26,755 nt of DNA from JAHEJX01 sp041605955 (GTDB lineage Bacteria; Actinomycetota; Acidimicrobiia; Spongiisociales; UBA5794). This document shows, one piece after another, positions 9,801-16,545 of the stretch. The stretch is taken from the NCBI GenBank assembly GCA_041605955.1, contig JBFIXI010000057.1, positions 1 through 26,755 on the forward strand, read 5' to 3'. Below the pieces are notes generated by a model that searched no databases, was not told where the DNA came from, and saw nothing but the letters and a program-made list of their open reading frames with translations. Numbering within the stretch: position 1 is the stretch's first letter; every line of letters begins with the position of its first letter. A program made the translations under genes and the position numbers.

Positions 9801-10297
9801 CCGGGTTGGGCTTCGAGAAGACCGCAGTCGAGTTCGGCGCCTTTCCGATGGATCCGTACTCGCATACCCCGGCGCATGCCGGAGCCCAACAACCCGGCAT
9901 GACCGGCCAGGTGAAAGAGGAGATCCTGACCCGCCCTCTCGAACTGGGGCTGTGCATCAAAGATGGCGAGATTCGGTTCGAGCCGGCCCTGCTCCGGCCT
10001 AGCGCCTTCGTGGCGGTGCCGACCGCGTGCACGGTTTGGGCGGCCGACGGCAGCCACGAGACTTACGATCTGCCGGCCAACTCATTGGTCATGACGTGCT
10101 GCCAGGTGCCGGTAATCGTGTCGCTTACGGAGGGGCCGGCCGCTATCGAAGTGGAACTGGTCGCCGGTTCGGTGCGCCGGGTCGAAGGTTTGGTGCTCGA
10201 CAAGGAAACCAGTGCGCAGATCTTCGAACGCCGCCGGGAGGTGCGTGCTCTGCGGGTGTCCATTCCGGCGACTGCGCTCGGCGCCAGCACTCCCTGA
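6848..10297 (+). CDS. Large uncharacterised protein, resembles (alpha/alpha)6-barrel glycosidase/phosphorylase
   Basis: About 1149 residues from GTG 6848, which overlaps the GH3 stop (GTGA), a sign of translational coupling; an in-frame ATG at 6758 lies inside GH3 and is unlikely. I do not recognise a named family. The N-terminal ~300 residues look like a beta-sandwich (HWMFVSSRGG, RNLYKSVVGDQVVFEE). The middle and C-terminal parts are helical with aromatic-acidic motifs: YEGNWRDIFQNWE (Glu454, Asp459), NIGYWGDHQIVYLHR, and RPEWNDANNALVG (Glu638, Asp641). The last recalls the EWND/DWND acid motif of GH94/GH15/GH65-type barrels. A late block, GMTGQVKEEILTR, precedes a C-terminal beta region. 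No signal peptide, so cytoplasmic. Its partner suggests a role on beta-glucan-derived oligosaccharides as hydrolase or phosphorylase; this is inference. Confidence 0.85.
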   Translation: MTTTLLAGLREESFVEINNATFYGIPDVDRLGPFLMSILSDSNHWMFVSSRGGLTAGRGDANSALFPYETDDRLHVATGITGPITVVRRVGDASTWEPFQGRTAEGVRRNLYKSVVGDQVVFEEVNDELGLVFRHGWANSDRFGFVRTASLTNIGERPVVVDLVDGLLNVLPDGLEPATYRAMGNLTNAYKRSEVVDADARLAVFSLESLIVDRPEPAEALTATVAWSIAPDDASVSLDPTTVDAFRAGSASRPVPLMTGRPGAYLLEAQQELDPGAETHWTIVADVAYDQCQVVELLRFLQSASDPQSVIADSVERGTDALVATMARADGLQWTGDRMAAVHHFANVAFNVMRGGIFVSATQLERDDFSRFVSSRNRAVASRHAAILAGLPARVDRAALLDQVRATGDPQLIRLALDYLPLTFSRRHGDPSRPWNTFSIRVRDDRGQPVVHYEGNWRDIFQNWEALCLSFPAYLPSIVSVFLNASTPDGFNPYRITSDGIDWEVPEPDNPWSNIGYWGDHQIVYLHRLLEMTRRFLPTALDEMLGQPQFAYADVPYRIAPYEQIVRDPHNTIEYDDAAADRIASRVEQVGQDGKLVPSADDDVRLVTMIEKLLVPMFAKLSNLVPGGGIWMNTQRPEWNDANNALVGNGLSMVTACHLRRYMQFLASLFERSGLGAIDLSSEVADWMDALGGILEESREYLGGELADSRRREVVDRLGGAFSVYRARVAAAGFGGSKPVELARIEALLDTAIRHIDDTIRRNRRSDGLYHSYNLAHFAEDGPSASVEHLQPMLEGQVAVLSSGLLSVEEKLAVLEALFASSMYRPDQNSFMLYPARTLPSFLDKNRVPAEEIASVPLLGELLAAGDTTIIAVDEDGRYRFSAGCRNRGALEAALDRLALTERWRELVIRDRHDVTRAYEAVFNHHAYTGRSGSMYAYEGIGSIYWHMVAKLLVAVQESILEAEDAGADHDTLNRLTAFYWRVRSGLGFEKTAVEFGAFPMDPYSHTPAHAGAQQPGMTGQVKEEILTRPLELGLCIKDGEIRFEPALLRPSAFVAVPTACTVWAADGSHETYDLPANSLVMTCCQVPVIVSLTEGPAAIEVELVAGSVRRVEGLVLDKETSAQIFERRREVRALRVSIPATALGASTP

Positions 10298-10321
10298 GTT
10301 GGGGGGGCCGCACCGACTGTC

Positions 10322-10837
10322 TCACGGAGGACTCGGCGAGGCACCTTCGCCCGCGGCCTGTGGCGGGGGCACCGGCTCGAGCACGAATAGTCGGATGTCG
10401 CGATTAGTGCGCTCCCGGTAAGTGCGGTAGCCGGGGAAGGCGGCGATGAACCCATTCCACAGACGCGCCTCCTCACCTTCGTCGCCGACCAGCCGGGCCC
10501 GCACCGGTCGTTTCTCGGTTCCGATGATGAGCTCGGCGCGGTCATCGGCAAGCAAGTTGTATGTCCAAGCGGGGTGATGGGTGGTCCCCCAGTTCGTGCC
10601 CACCACGGCAACCGCTCCGTTGCCGGCGTCGACCCATCCCAGCGGAGTGGTGCGGACCGCCCCGGTCTTGCGCCCGGTGGTGGTGACGTAGCACAGCGGG
10701 TAGTCGGTGCCGAGCGTCGCCAAGGTCCACTTCTTGCCGGCCCGGCGGGTGTCGATGGGGGTGAGCACCTTGCGTCCGAACCAAACGAAGGCGCGGGTGC
10801 CGCCGAGCCGATACATGAGCCGCTGGTATGGGTTCAT
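10322..10837 (-). CDS. Deazaflavin (F420)-dependent nitroreductase family protein
   Basis: 171 residues from ATG 10837; a TTG at 10864 would add nine. The pattern of this small split-barrel family is clear: an N-terminal helix (NPYQRLMYRLGG), then VTTTGRKTGAVRTTPLGWVD, VVGTNWGTTHHPAWTYNLLA, and a C-terminal RLFVLEPVP. Family members such as mycobacterial Ddn bind cofactor F420H2 and reduce quinones or nitro compounds; the native substrate here is unknown. Neither start has a good Shine-Dalgarno sequence; I preferred ATG because family members begin close to the NPxxRL segment. It converges on the large glycosidase-like gene with 24 bases between stops. F420 use supports an actinobacterial or chloroflexal source. 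Confidence 0.88.
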   Translation of the reverse strand: MNPYQRLMYRLGGTRAFVWFGRKVLTPIDTRRAGKKWTLATLGTDYPLCYVTTTGRKTGAVRTTPLGWVDAGNGAVAVVGTNWGTTHHPAWTYNLLADDRAELIIGTEKRPVRARLVGDEGEEARLWNGFIAAFPGYRTYRERTNRDIRLFVLEPVPPPQAAGEGASPSPP

Positions 10838-10933
10838 GAACCCAAGCCAAGCAGGTCGCGGCAAGGGACGCCATAGAGGGGTAGCGAATGTGTCGGGAGC
10901 GAGCGCAGGAGCACGGCGACCTCACTCGATTCC

Positions 10934-10966
10934 TGGGGCCCCACTCACGTAGGCTCTGACCCTACG
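10934..10966. promoter_or_regulatory. Divergent intergenic region with palindrome and inverted repeat
   Basis: Between the nitroreductase and antiporter genes lie a perfect 10-bp palindrome, TGGGGCCCCA (10934-10943), and a 6-bp inverted repeat CGTAGG/CCTACG (10948-10953 and 10961-10966, 7-base spacer). The second arm ends 20 bases before the antiporter ATG. They could be an operator or a leader hairpin. TAGGCT at 10950 fits a TAnnnT -10 element, but no -35 is obvious. Function is inference. Confidence 0.3.
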
Positions 10967-10985
10967 CGACGCCGGACGGAGCAGA

Positions 10986-12965
10986 ATGGATCTCTCGTCC
11001 TCACTACTCGAGATCAGCGTACTGCTGGCGGGGGCAGTGCTCATAGGCATCGCCGCCAAGAAGTGGCGAATACCAGTGACGGTATTGCTCGCCCTCGGCG
11101 GGTTCCTGCTGGCCTGGGGTGGCGGCGACGAAGTGTTCCCGTTGGTCGAGAATCTCAAAGGAGAGGCTTTCGAGGAGATCGTCGTCAATGTCTTTCTCCC
11201 CGTTCTGGTGTTCGAGGCGGCCCTGGCGCTGTCGACCCGGGACTTCCTGCGCAACTTGGGCCCGATCCTGCTGCTGGCAACCGCTGGGATGGGGATCGCA
11301 GCTGGGATAGTTGGGTACTCCCTTCATCACTTTCTCAATATCCCGCTGGCTGCGGCGCTTCTCTTCGGGGTCTTGATCTCAGCAACCGATCCGGTGGCGG
11401 TGATTGCAGTGTTCCGCCATGTCGGAGTGTCCAAGCGCCTACTCACGATCGTCGAAGGCGAGAGCCTCCTCAACGATGGCGTGGCCATCGTCGGATTCAA
11501 CATATTGCTCGGGGCTGCGCTGGGCACGCGGGTGAGCGTCGCCTCCGGACTGTTGGAATTTGCCGAGGTGTTCATCGGCGGAGCCATCGTCGGCGCCGCC
11601 ATCGGGCTGGTGGCCGCTCTGGTGCTTCCACTGATCGACCGGCTGTCGGCCGCGACCCTCTCACTCGGAGTTGCCTACGGGAGCTTCGTCATCGGCGAAG
11701 ACCTGCTCAGTGTCTCGGGCATCGTGGCAACGCTGACCGCCGGTCTCGTCATAGGTGGGTTCGCTCCCAGCCGGGCGTCGGCGGACGTGCGCCAGACCCT
11801 GGACCATCTGTGGGAGTCGCTCGCATACATCGCCAACGGGTTGCTGTTCCTTTTCCTCGGACTTCTCATTGACCCCACCGGAATCCGGGAGAACCTGGAC
11901 GCCATCGTCATTGCGGTGGTGGCGGTGCTCGTTGCCCGGCCGCTCGCCATTATCCCCGTGGTCGCCGCGTTGGAACGGTTTGGTGGCATCAAGAAGGTCG
12001 GTGGCCGTAACACGGGCGTTCTCGTGTGGGGTGGCCTGCGCGGCGGAGTAGCCCTTGCCCTCGCCTTGGCACTGCCTACCCATATGATCCTGCACGACCG
12101 CTTCGTCGTCATGACGGGCGGCGTGGTTCTGACAACACTGCTGCTGAACGCGACCACGATCTCAACGCTGGTACATCGCCTCGGCCTCGACCGGCCCACC
12201 CGCATCGAGCAGTTCATGGAAGCGAGTGCTCGCCTGCTTGCGGTGCGGGAGGCACGCGTCCGTCTCAACGAGCTCGGCTACCACGACAGAGTCGTCGACG
12301 CCCGGCTGCGCGTAGTCGAGGTCGAGGCAGAAGAGCTGCTCGATTTCGTGGCTCTCGACGCCGATGAGGAGCTCCAGGTCTACACGTTGCGTGGTCTCCA
12401 TGCCGAGCGCAAGGTCTATCAGACCCTGAGCGACGCCGGCTTGCTCAGACCTATCGCCACCCGCACCCTCATGCAGGAAATCGACGACGAGATCGAGGAG
12501 ATCTCAGAGGGAACCCTCGAAGTCGATGCCGCCCGGCGGGCCCGGCGCCCTTGGTACGCGAAAGCAGTGCGTCGGCTCCTGGGCTGGCTTCCCGAACCTG
12601 CGGGCGAGAACATCCTGGAGATCGGATACTCCGAAGTGAGCGCCAGACGTCTCGCGGCGCAGCGGGCTTGTGCGCATCTGGAGAGCCTCAAGCAGCTCCC
12701 GAGCTGCGACACCTCCGTCCTCGACAAGGCAAAGGAGACGTTCGCGTACTGGGAACAGTCGGCCACCGACGTGCTCGTACAACTCGACCTCCAGACCGAC
12801 ATCGACAACGTCATGCTGGCCCGCCGCCACGCCGAAGCTCTAGCCCGTATCGCGTCGGTCGAGTCTGTGGTCGACCTGGTCGACGCCGGAGTGCTTTCCG
12901 AGCGGGCAGCCGACGCGGCAGTGCAGCGCATCATCGAAGAGGTCGAGCGCTCGCACGAGAGCTGA
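10986..12965 (+). CDS. CPA1-family Na+/H+ antiporter
   Basis: 659 residues. The first ~395 form about twelve membrane segments; the last ~260 are a helical, charged cytoplasmic domain. Diagnostic CPA1 motifs are ISATDPVAVIAVFRHVGV (Asp135) and VEGESLLNDGVAIV, where Asn163-Asp164 is the ion-binding pair of electroneutral exchangers, followed by WGGLRGGVALALALALP. It should exchange sodium (or another monovalent cation) for protons across the cytoplasmic membrane for pH and salt homeostasis; the ion actually used cannot be read from sequence. ATG 10986 is preceded by GACGGAGCAG as a plausible ribosome site. The long C-terminal tail may be regulatory; I recognise no nucleotide-binding motif in it. 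The gene stands alone and ends in a hairpin. Confidence 0.93.
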   Translation: MDLSSSLLEISVLLAGAVLIGIAAKKWRIPVTVLLALGGFLLAWGGGDEVFPLVENLKGEAFEEIVVNVFLPVLVFEAALALSTRDFLRNLGPILLLATAGMGIAAGIVGYSLHHFLNIPLAAALLFGVLISATDPVAVIAVFRHVGVSKRLLTIVEGESLLNDGVAIVGFNILLGAALGTRVSVASGLLEFAEVFIGGAIVGAAIGLVAALVLPLIDRLSAATLSLGVAYGSFVIGEDLLSVSGIVATLTAGLVIGGFAPSRASADVRQTLDHLWESLAYIANGLLFLFLGLLIDPTGIRENLDAIVIAVVAVLVARPLAIIPVVAALERFGGIKKVGGRNTGVLVWGGLRGGVALALALALPTHMILHDRFVVMTGGVVLTTLLLNATTISTLVHRLGLDRPTRIEQFMEASARLLAVREARVRLNELGYHDRVVDARLRVVEVEAEELLDFVALDADEELQVYTLRGLHAERKVYQTLSDAGLLRPIATRTLMQEIDDEIEEISEGTLEVDAARRARRPWYAKAVRRLLGWLPEPAGENILEIGYSEVSARRLAAQRACAHLESLKQLPSCDTSVLDKAKETFAYWEQSATDVLVQLDLQTDIDNVMLARRHAEALARIASVESVVDLVDAGVLSERAADAAVQRIIEEVERSHES

Positions 12966-12989
12966 GGTAGCGGTTGTGTTACCGCTACC
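12966..12989 (+). terminator. Hairpin directly after antiporter stop codon
   Basis: GGTAGCGGT (12966-12974) and ACCGCTACC (12981-12989) form a perfect 9-bp stem with a 6-base loop beginning at the base after the TGA. There is no U-tract. It lies between the convergent antiporter and 13057-13956 genes and may serve either. Confidence 0.65.
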
Positions 12990-13056
12990 GGGGAAGCCAG
13001 CTTCTGTAGAACCCGGCAATGAGTGGCGCCAGTGGAGGCAGCTCGCCCGATTCGAC

Positions 13057-13956
13057 TCAGCCGGAGGTCGCCTCAGCGTATGACTTCTCGTAGTGCTCCC
13101 GCAGGGCGAATCCGTGAAAGGCGGGGTGAAGCCGGTGATCGAGTGGGACCGACTCGCCGAAGGTGAGCAGGGCAGCAAGGCTGAGCGCTGTCTTCCGATT
13201 GGGCCGCCATCTCCCAGTCCGGACTGAGCCGGCCCGGTGCGCCACCAGCTCCGGAAGATCCGGTCCCGCGCCGAAGCTCAATGCGGCGATCGCCAATGAC
13301 TCGCGCCGGTCGCGCAGCGGCTTGCGGCGGCGGCCGCGAAGGCGATCGGCAATCGTCACGAATCGACCAGCGGCGACCTCGGGCTCGTGAAGCGCCAGGA
13401 TGCGGGCCACATCCTGTTCAGCTCTGTACCCGGACCGAGCCAGCCAGTCGGCTGCGATACGGGCGTTGGCGGCGGCGACTTCCGGTTTGATACCCGCCGA
13501 TGCAGCCACCGCCGCCAGCACGAGGTCGGCAGCGTAGGTTGGTCCTGCCTGCTTCCAGAGCCGGTAGGTCGCCATCGCCTCATCGGCGCGCCGCGGTGAG
13601 TCCGCGGTGCCCTCGGCGGCGAGCACGGCGCCGGCGACGCGCCGGAACCTGGTGGAGCGGGTCGCCGGCCGCAACGACTCGGCCGCCGCATCGGCAGCTT
13701 CGACGAACGTGGAGACGTCGAGCTGATGGGCGGCGGCGATCGCCGCCATCGTATAGCTGATCAGGTTCAGCTCATGTGCTCGCGGCAGCGCCTCGCTGAA
13801 CAGGCGTTCGGCAGTAATGAGGTCTTCGGCGGACGTGTCCTCGACTGCCGCCGCCACTGCGCCGAAGAACTGGTCCGTGCTCGTCTGATACCAACGTCTG
13901 TGGAGCCCGAGCGCGACGGCCAGTCGGCGGTAACGCTGCGCTGTTATCGATTGCAT
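13057..13956 (-). CDS. Helical protein of unknown function
   Basis: 299 residues from ATG 13956. I do not recognise the family with certainty; the layout (tandem alanine-rich helices, FRRVAGAVLAAEGTADSPRRADEAM, LVLAAVAASAGIKPEVAAANARIA) recalls DUF4003-type proteins but this is a guess. There is no signal peptide, no membrane segment and no catalytic motif that I can name. Repeated helix pairs suggest a solenoid-like, possibly protein-binding, soluble protein. It is transcribed divergently from the small membrane protein at 14051 with 94 bases between them, and that gap contains a direct repeat. The N-terminus MQSITAQRYRRL has no convincing Shine-Dalgarno site upstream. Confidence 0.75.
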   Translation of the reverse strand: MQSITAQRYRRLAVALGLHRRWYQTSTDQFFGAVAAAVEDTSAEDLITAERLFSEALPRAHELNLISYTMAAIAAAHQLDVSTFVEAADAAAESLRPATRSTRFRRVAGAVLAAEGTADSPRRADEAMATYRLWKQAGPTYAADLVLAAVAASAGIKPEVAAANARIAADWLARSGYRAEQDVARILALHEPEVAAGRFVTIADRLRGRRRKPLRDRRESLAIAALSFGAGPDLPELVAHRAGSVRTGRWRPNRKTALSLAALLTFGESVPLDHRLHPAFHGFALREHYEKSYAEATSG

Positions 13957-13965
13957 ATAGACCTA

Positions 13966-13988
13966 TTCCGACTCTCGGTTCCGACTCT
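13966..13988. repeat. Two direct repeats of TTCCGACTCT
   Basis: The 10-mer TTCCGACTCT occurs at 13966-13975 and again at 13979-13988, a 13-base period, just outside the start of the 13057-13956 gene and in the shared divergent upstream region. It could be a tandem regulator site for either gene; no known consensus is recognised. Confidence 0.45.
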
Positions 13989-14050
13989 GGGTCCCTCAGC
14001 CTGACGTCGAAGCAGTACCGTCGGAGTGCCGACCGACGAAGGGAGCCCCA

Positions 14051-14488
14051 GTGTCCACCACGATCACCTCCGGAGTCCAGCGGTGGGCCCTTGTCCTGGG
14101 GATCGTCACCATCCTGCAGGGTGCCTGGGCGTTCCTGGTACCGCGTAGCTTCTATGACGACTTCCCCGTGCCAGACGCCGACTGGGTCTCCGCTCTCGGT
14201 CCGTTCAACGACCACCTGGCACGCGACTTCGGATCCACTCTGGCAGCTCTGGGAGTCGTTGCGGTGATCGCGGCGCGATCCAAATCGCGGAGCGCATTGC
14301 GGGCCTCGATGTTCGGATATGTCATCTTCGGCGTGCCGCACCTGATCTTCCACTTGACCACCTTCGCAGAATTCTCGGCGCTTTCGTTGGTGACCCAGCT
14401 TGGGGGTCTGGCCCTCTTCGTGGCAGTACCTGTTGGCATCCTCATGTCGCTGCGGCCCACCGGCAGCGAGCGACAAGTGGTCGCCTGA
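14051..14488 (+). CDS. Small four-helix membrane protein, unknown function
   Basis: 145 residues from GTG 14051, with GAAGGGAG at about 14038-14045 as ribosome site. Four hydrophobic segments are visible: WALVLGIVTILQGAWAFLV, the stretch around FGSTLAALGVVAVIAA, FGYVIFGVPHLIFHL, and LGGLALFVAVPVGILMSL. A conserved-looking loop, FPVPDADWVSALGPFNDHLARDFG, sits between the first two helices. It resembles small DoxX/DUF4345-like membrane proteins in size and layout but I cannot place it firmly. Divergent from the 13057-13956 gene; the methyltransferase follows after 89 bases. Confidence 0.78.
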   Translation: MSTTITSGVQRWALVLGIVTILQGAWAFLVPRSFYDDFPVPDADWVSALGPFNDHLARDFGSTLAALGVVAVIAARSKSRSALRASMFGYVIFGVPHLIFHLTTFAEFSALSLVTQLGGLALFVAVPVGILMSLRPTGSERQVVA

Positions 14489-14577
14489 CTGTTTCGTGAC
14501 GGCCCTCGCGAAGCTCTACACGACGTGGTCATGCTGGTTGTGAGCGCATACTCGGGTCACCCAGATACGCTCGTGGT

Positions 14578-15357
14578 GTGGACACGTGGAGCGGAGGCGC
14601 CGGCTACGAGGAATACATGGGCAGGTGGAGTCGCCTGGTGGCCCGACGGTTCGTCGATTGGCTCGATGTACCGCCGAGGAGCAGGTGGCTCGACGTCGGA
14701 TGCGGCACCGGCGCTTTGACGGCCACGATTGCCATGATCGCCCGTCCGAGCTCGCTCGCCGCCATCGACCCATCGGCGGAGTTCATCGGCGCTGCTCGGG
14801 ACAATCTCGGTGAGGGGGTCGATCTTCGGGTCGGTGATGCCCAGCTACTGCCATTTGCCCCCAACGAGTTCGATGCCAGCGTCAGCGGGCTCGCCCTCAA
14901 TTTCGTCCCCAATCCGCTGCGCGCGGTCGAGGAGATGGCCCGGGTGACGGTGCCGAGCGGGGCGGTGGCGGCGTATGTGTGGGACTACGCCGAAGGCATG
15001 GAGATGATCCGCAGGTTCTGGGATGCGGCGGCGGAGCTCGATCCGGCTGCGGCGGCTCTCGACGAGGCCATCCGTTTCCCGTTGTGCCGGCCGGATCGGC
15101 TCGAGAACCTGTGGGACGAGGCGGGCCTGGGTGCCGTAGCGGTGGCGCCAATCGAGATCGATACGACGTTCGCCGATTTCGACGAGTACTGGCGGCCATT
15201 CCTCGGGGAGCAGGGCCCGGCCCCCAGCTATGTCGCTACGCTGTCCGAGTCCGATCGGCGGCGCCTGGCCGCCAGGCTCAGGGAGGAGCTGCCCACCGCC
15301 GACGGTCGCATCGAGCTGCCGGCGCGCGCATGGGCGGTGCGAGGATCGGTCACTTAG
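14578..15357 (+). CDS. Class I SAM-dependent methyltransferase
   Basis: 259 residues. The Rossmann fold is shown by motif I, LDVGCGTGAL (Asp39, Gly41-x-Gly43-x-Gly45), the acidic end of strand beta-2 in AAIDPS, and motif-III-like DAQLLPF followed by FDASVSGLALNFVPNP. The N-terminal YEEYMGRWSRLVARRF is typical of the UbiE/COQ5-like methyltransferases of unknown substrate. It transfers a methyl group from S-adenosylmethionine in the cytoplasm; the acceptor is not deducible. Start GTG 14578 has no Shine-Dalgarno site, and GATACGCT lies 7-14 bases ahead, so a leaderless transcript is possible. Five bases separate its stop from the YccF gene, so the two are likely co-transcribed. Confidence 0.9.
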   Translation: MDTWSGGAGYEEYMGRWSRLVARRFVDWLDVPPRSRWLDVGCGTGALTATIAMIARPSSLAAIDPSAEFIGAARDNLGEGVDLRVGDAQLLPFAPNEFDASVSGLALNFVPNPLRAVEEMARVTVPSGAVAAYVWDYAEGMEMIRRFWDAAAELDPAAAALDEAIRFPLCRPDRLENLWDEAGLGAVAVAPIEIDTTFADFDEYWRPFLGEQGPAPSYVATLSESDRRRLAARLREELPTADGRIELPARAWAVRGSVT

Positions 15358-15362
15358 GTGCG

Positions 15363-15800
15363 ATGAGAACGCTGCTCAACACAATCTGGTTGCTGCTCGC
15401 CGGGATATGGATGGCGATCAGCTACGTGGTCGCCGGCCTCCTGCAGCTCGTCTTCATCATCACCATCCCGTTTGCGATCCAGTCATTCAAGCTGGCGGGC
15501 TACGCCCTGTGGCCCTTTGGTCGCGTCGTGGTCCACCGACCAGACCGGGACGTTGCTTTGAGTACCCTCGCCAACATCATCTGGTTCGTATTCGCCGGGC
15601 TGTGGCTGGTGCTCGCCCACATCTTCACGAGTGCGCTGCTGGCGATCACCATCGTCGGCATCCCGCTGGCGGTGGCCAATCTCAAGATGGCCGGGCTCGC
15701 GCTGGCGCCTTTCGGCAAGCAGGTCGTTTCGCGGCGCCAGCTGCGCTCTGGGGAGCTTGGCCGAGTAGTTGTTGTCTCCGAGTTTCCGGACGGGCAGTGA
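15363..15800 (+). CDS. YccF-family inner membrane protein
   Basis: 145 residues from ATG 15363; the frame is open far upstream through the methyltransferase, but that part is a shadow. The protein is a duplication of the YccF domain: NTIWLLLAGIWMAISYVVAG with LKLAGYALWPFG-like ending, then NIIWFVFAGLWLVLAHIFTS with LKMAGLALAPFG. The size matches the family (about 145-150 residues). Family members are integral membrane proteins of unknown function. Its ATG is 5 bases after the methyltransferase stop, which suggests an operon, although a functional link is unproven. A short hairpin follows. Confidence 0.9.
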   Translation: MRTLLNTIWLLLAGIWMAISYVVAGLLQLVFIITIPFAIQSFKLAGYALWPFGRVVVHRPDRDVALSTLANIIWFVFAGLWLVLAHIFTSALLAITIVGIPLAVANLKMAGLALAPFGKQVVSRRQLRSGELGRVVVVSEFPDGQ

Positions 15801-15803
15801 CAT

Positions 15804-15820
15804 CGGGCGCCGGTCGCCCG
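15804..15820. terminator. Short hairpin between convergent genes
   Basis: CGGGCG (15804-15809) and CGCCCG (15815-15820) pair around CCGGT. A 6-bp stem without U-tract in the 33-base gap between the YccF gene and the GyrI-like gene; a weak terminator at best. Confidence 0.35.
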
Positions 15821-15833
15821 GCGGAGCCGTCAA

Positions 15834-16436
15834 TCAGCCGATCGGCTGGCGGATGATGGTACGCAGGTTCTCCGGCTTGGCGCGGCGGGGGTCGCCGAGG
15901 TAGATCTCGTGATGCTTGCCGCGATTGCCGTAGCCCTGGGCAGCGATGAACTCATGCAGCAGCTCGATGGTGGGAGCTTCCTCGCTGTAGGGTCCGACGT
16001 GCATCACCTGGGCAGATAGCCCCTCGTGGTAGGCCTCCAGGCGCACCTGCGCCGCCGGCGCGATGCCCTTGTCCGCCGCCTGCTTCTGGGCCGCTTCCAG
16101 GTCGTCACCGGTGACGAAGTCGGGTTGCATGATCATCAGCGTCCACTTCCACGACTCCATGTCATCCAGCTCCAGGTCGCCGCTCGGGCTCGAGAACAAG
16201 CCCTCTGGCGGCATCACCGAGTAGGCGACCTGGTCCCGATCCTTGATGGCGAAGCGGATCGGGTACGCCAGCGAATACAGCGCCTCGAACCCTTCCTGCA
16301 TCAGCGGGCTGTCCTCCGGATTGCCATGCCCGTCGAACATCAGGAACTGCATCTCGGGAACATCCACGATCGCCGGCCGGTTCTTGCGGGCCGAATACAG
16401 CTCCTTCAACTCCTTCTTGAAGTCGAGCGTCTTCAT
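15834..16436 (-). CDS. GyrI-like small-molecule-binding domain protein
   Basis: 200 residues. It matches the stand-alone GyrI-like proteins: TLDFKKELKELYSARKNRPAIVDVPEMQFLMFDGHG at the N-terminus (split here as TLDFKKELKELY and VPEMQFLMFDGHG), YPIRFAIKDR, VMPPEGLF, VMHVGPYSEE, and a C-terminal HHEIYLGDPRRAKPENLRTI. These domains bind small hydrophobic or drug-like ligands and some hydrolyse them; the ligand here is unknown. The ribosome site decides the start: GGAGG (16444-16448 on the minus strand) is 7 bases from ATG 16436 but touches ATG 16442, so 16436 is chosen although the frame is open to 16592. Soluble, single gene, 109 bases downstream of the B3/B4 protein. Confidence 0.88.
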   Translation of the reverse strand: MKTLDFKKELKELYSARKNRPAIVDVPEMQFLMFDGHGNPEDSPLMQEGFEALYSLAYPIRFAIKDRDQVAYSVMPPEGLFSSPSGDLELDDMESWKWTLMIMQPDFVTGDDLEAAQKQAADKGIAPAAQVRLEAYHEGLSAQVMHVGPYSEEAPTIELLHEFIAAQGYGNRGKHHEIYLGDPRRAKPENLRTIIRQPIG

Positions 16437-16545
16437 TTCCATCCTCCGTTCGGCCCCAGCATGGGGCGGCGCGCGTTGGGCCGCTAGGGGCGGGAGTCCC
16501 TCGGCTCGGGGAACCGACCGGTACCCACATGGGCGACTCGGCCTG

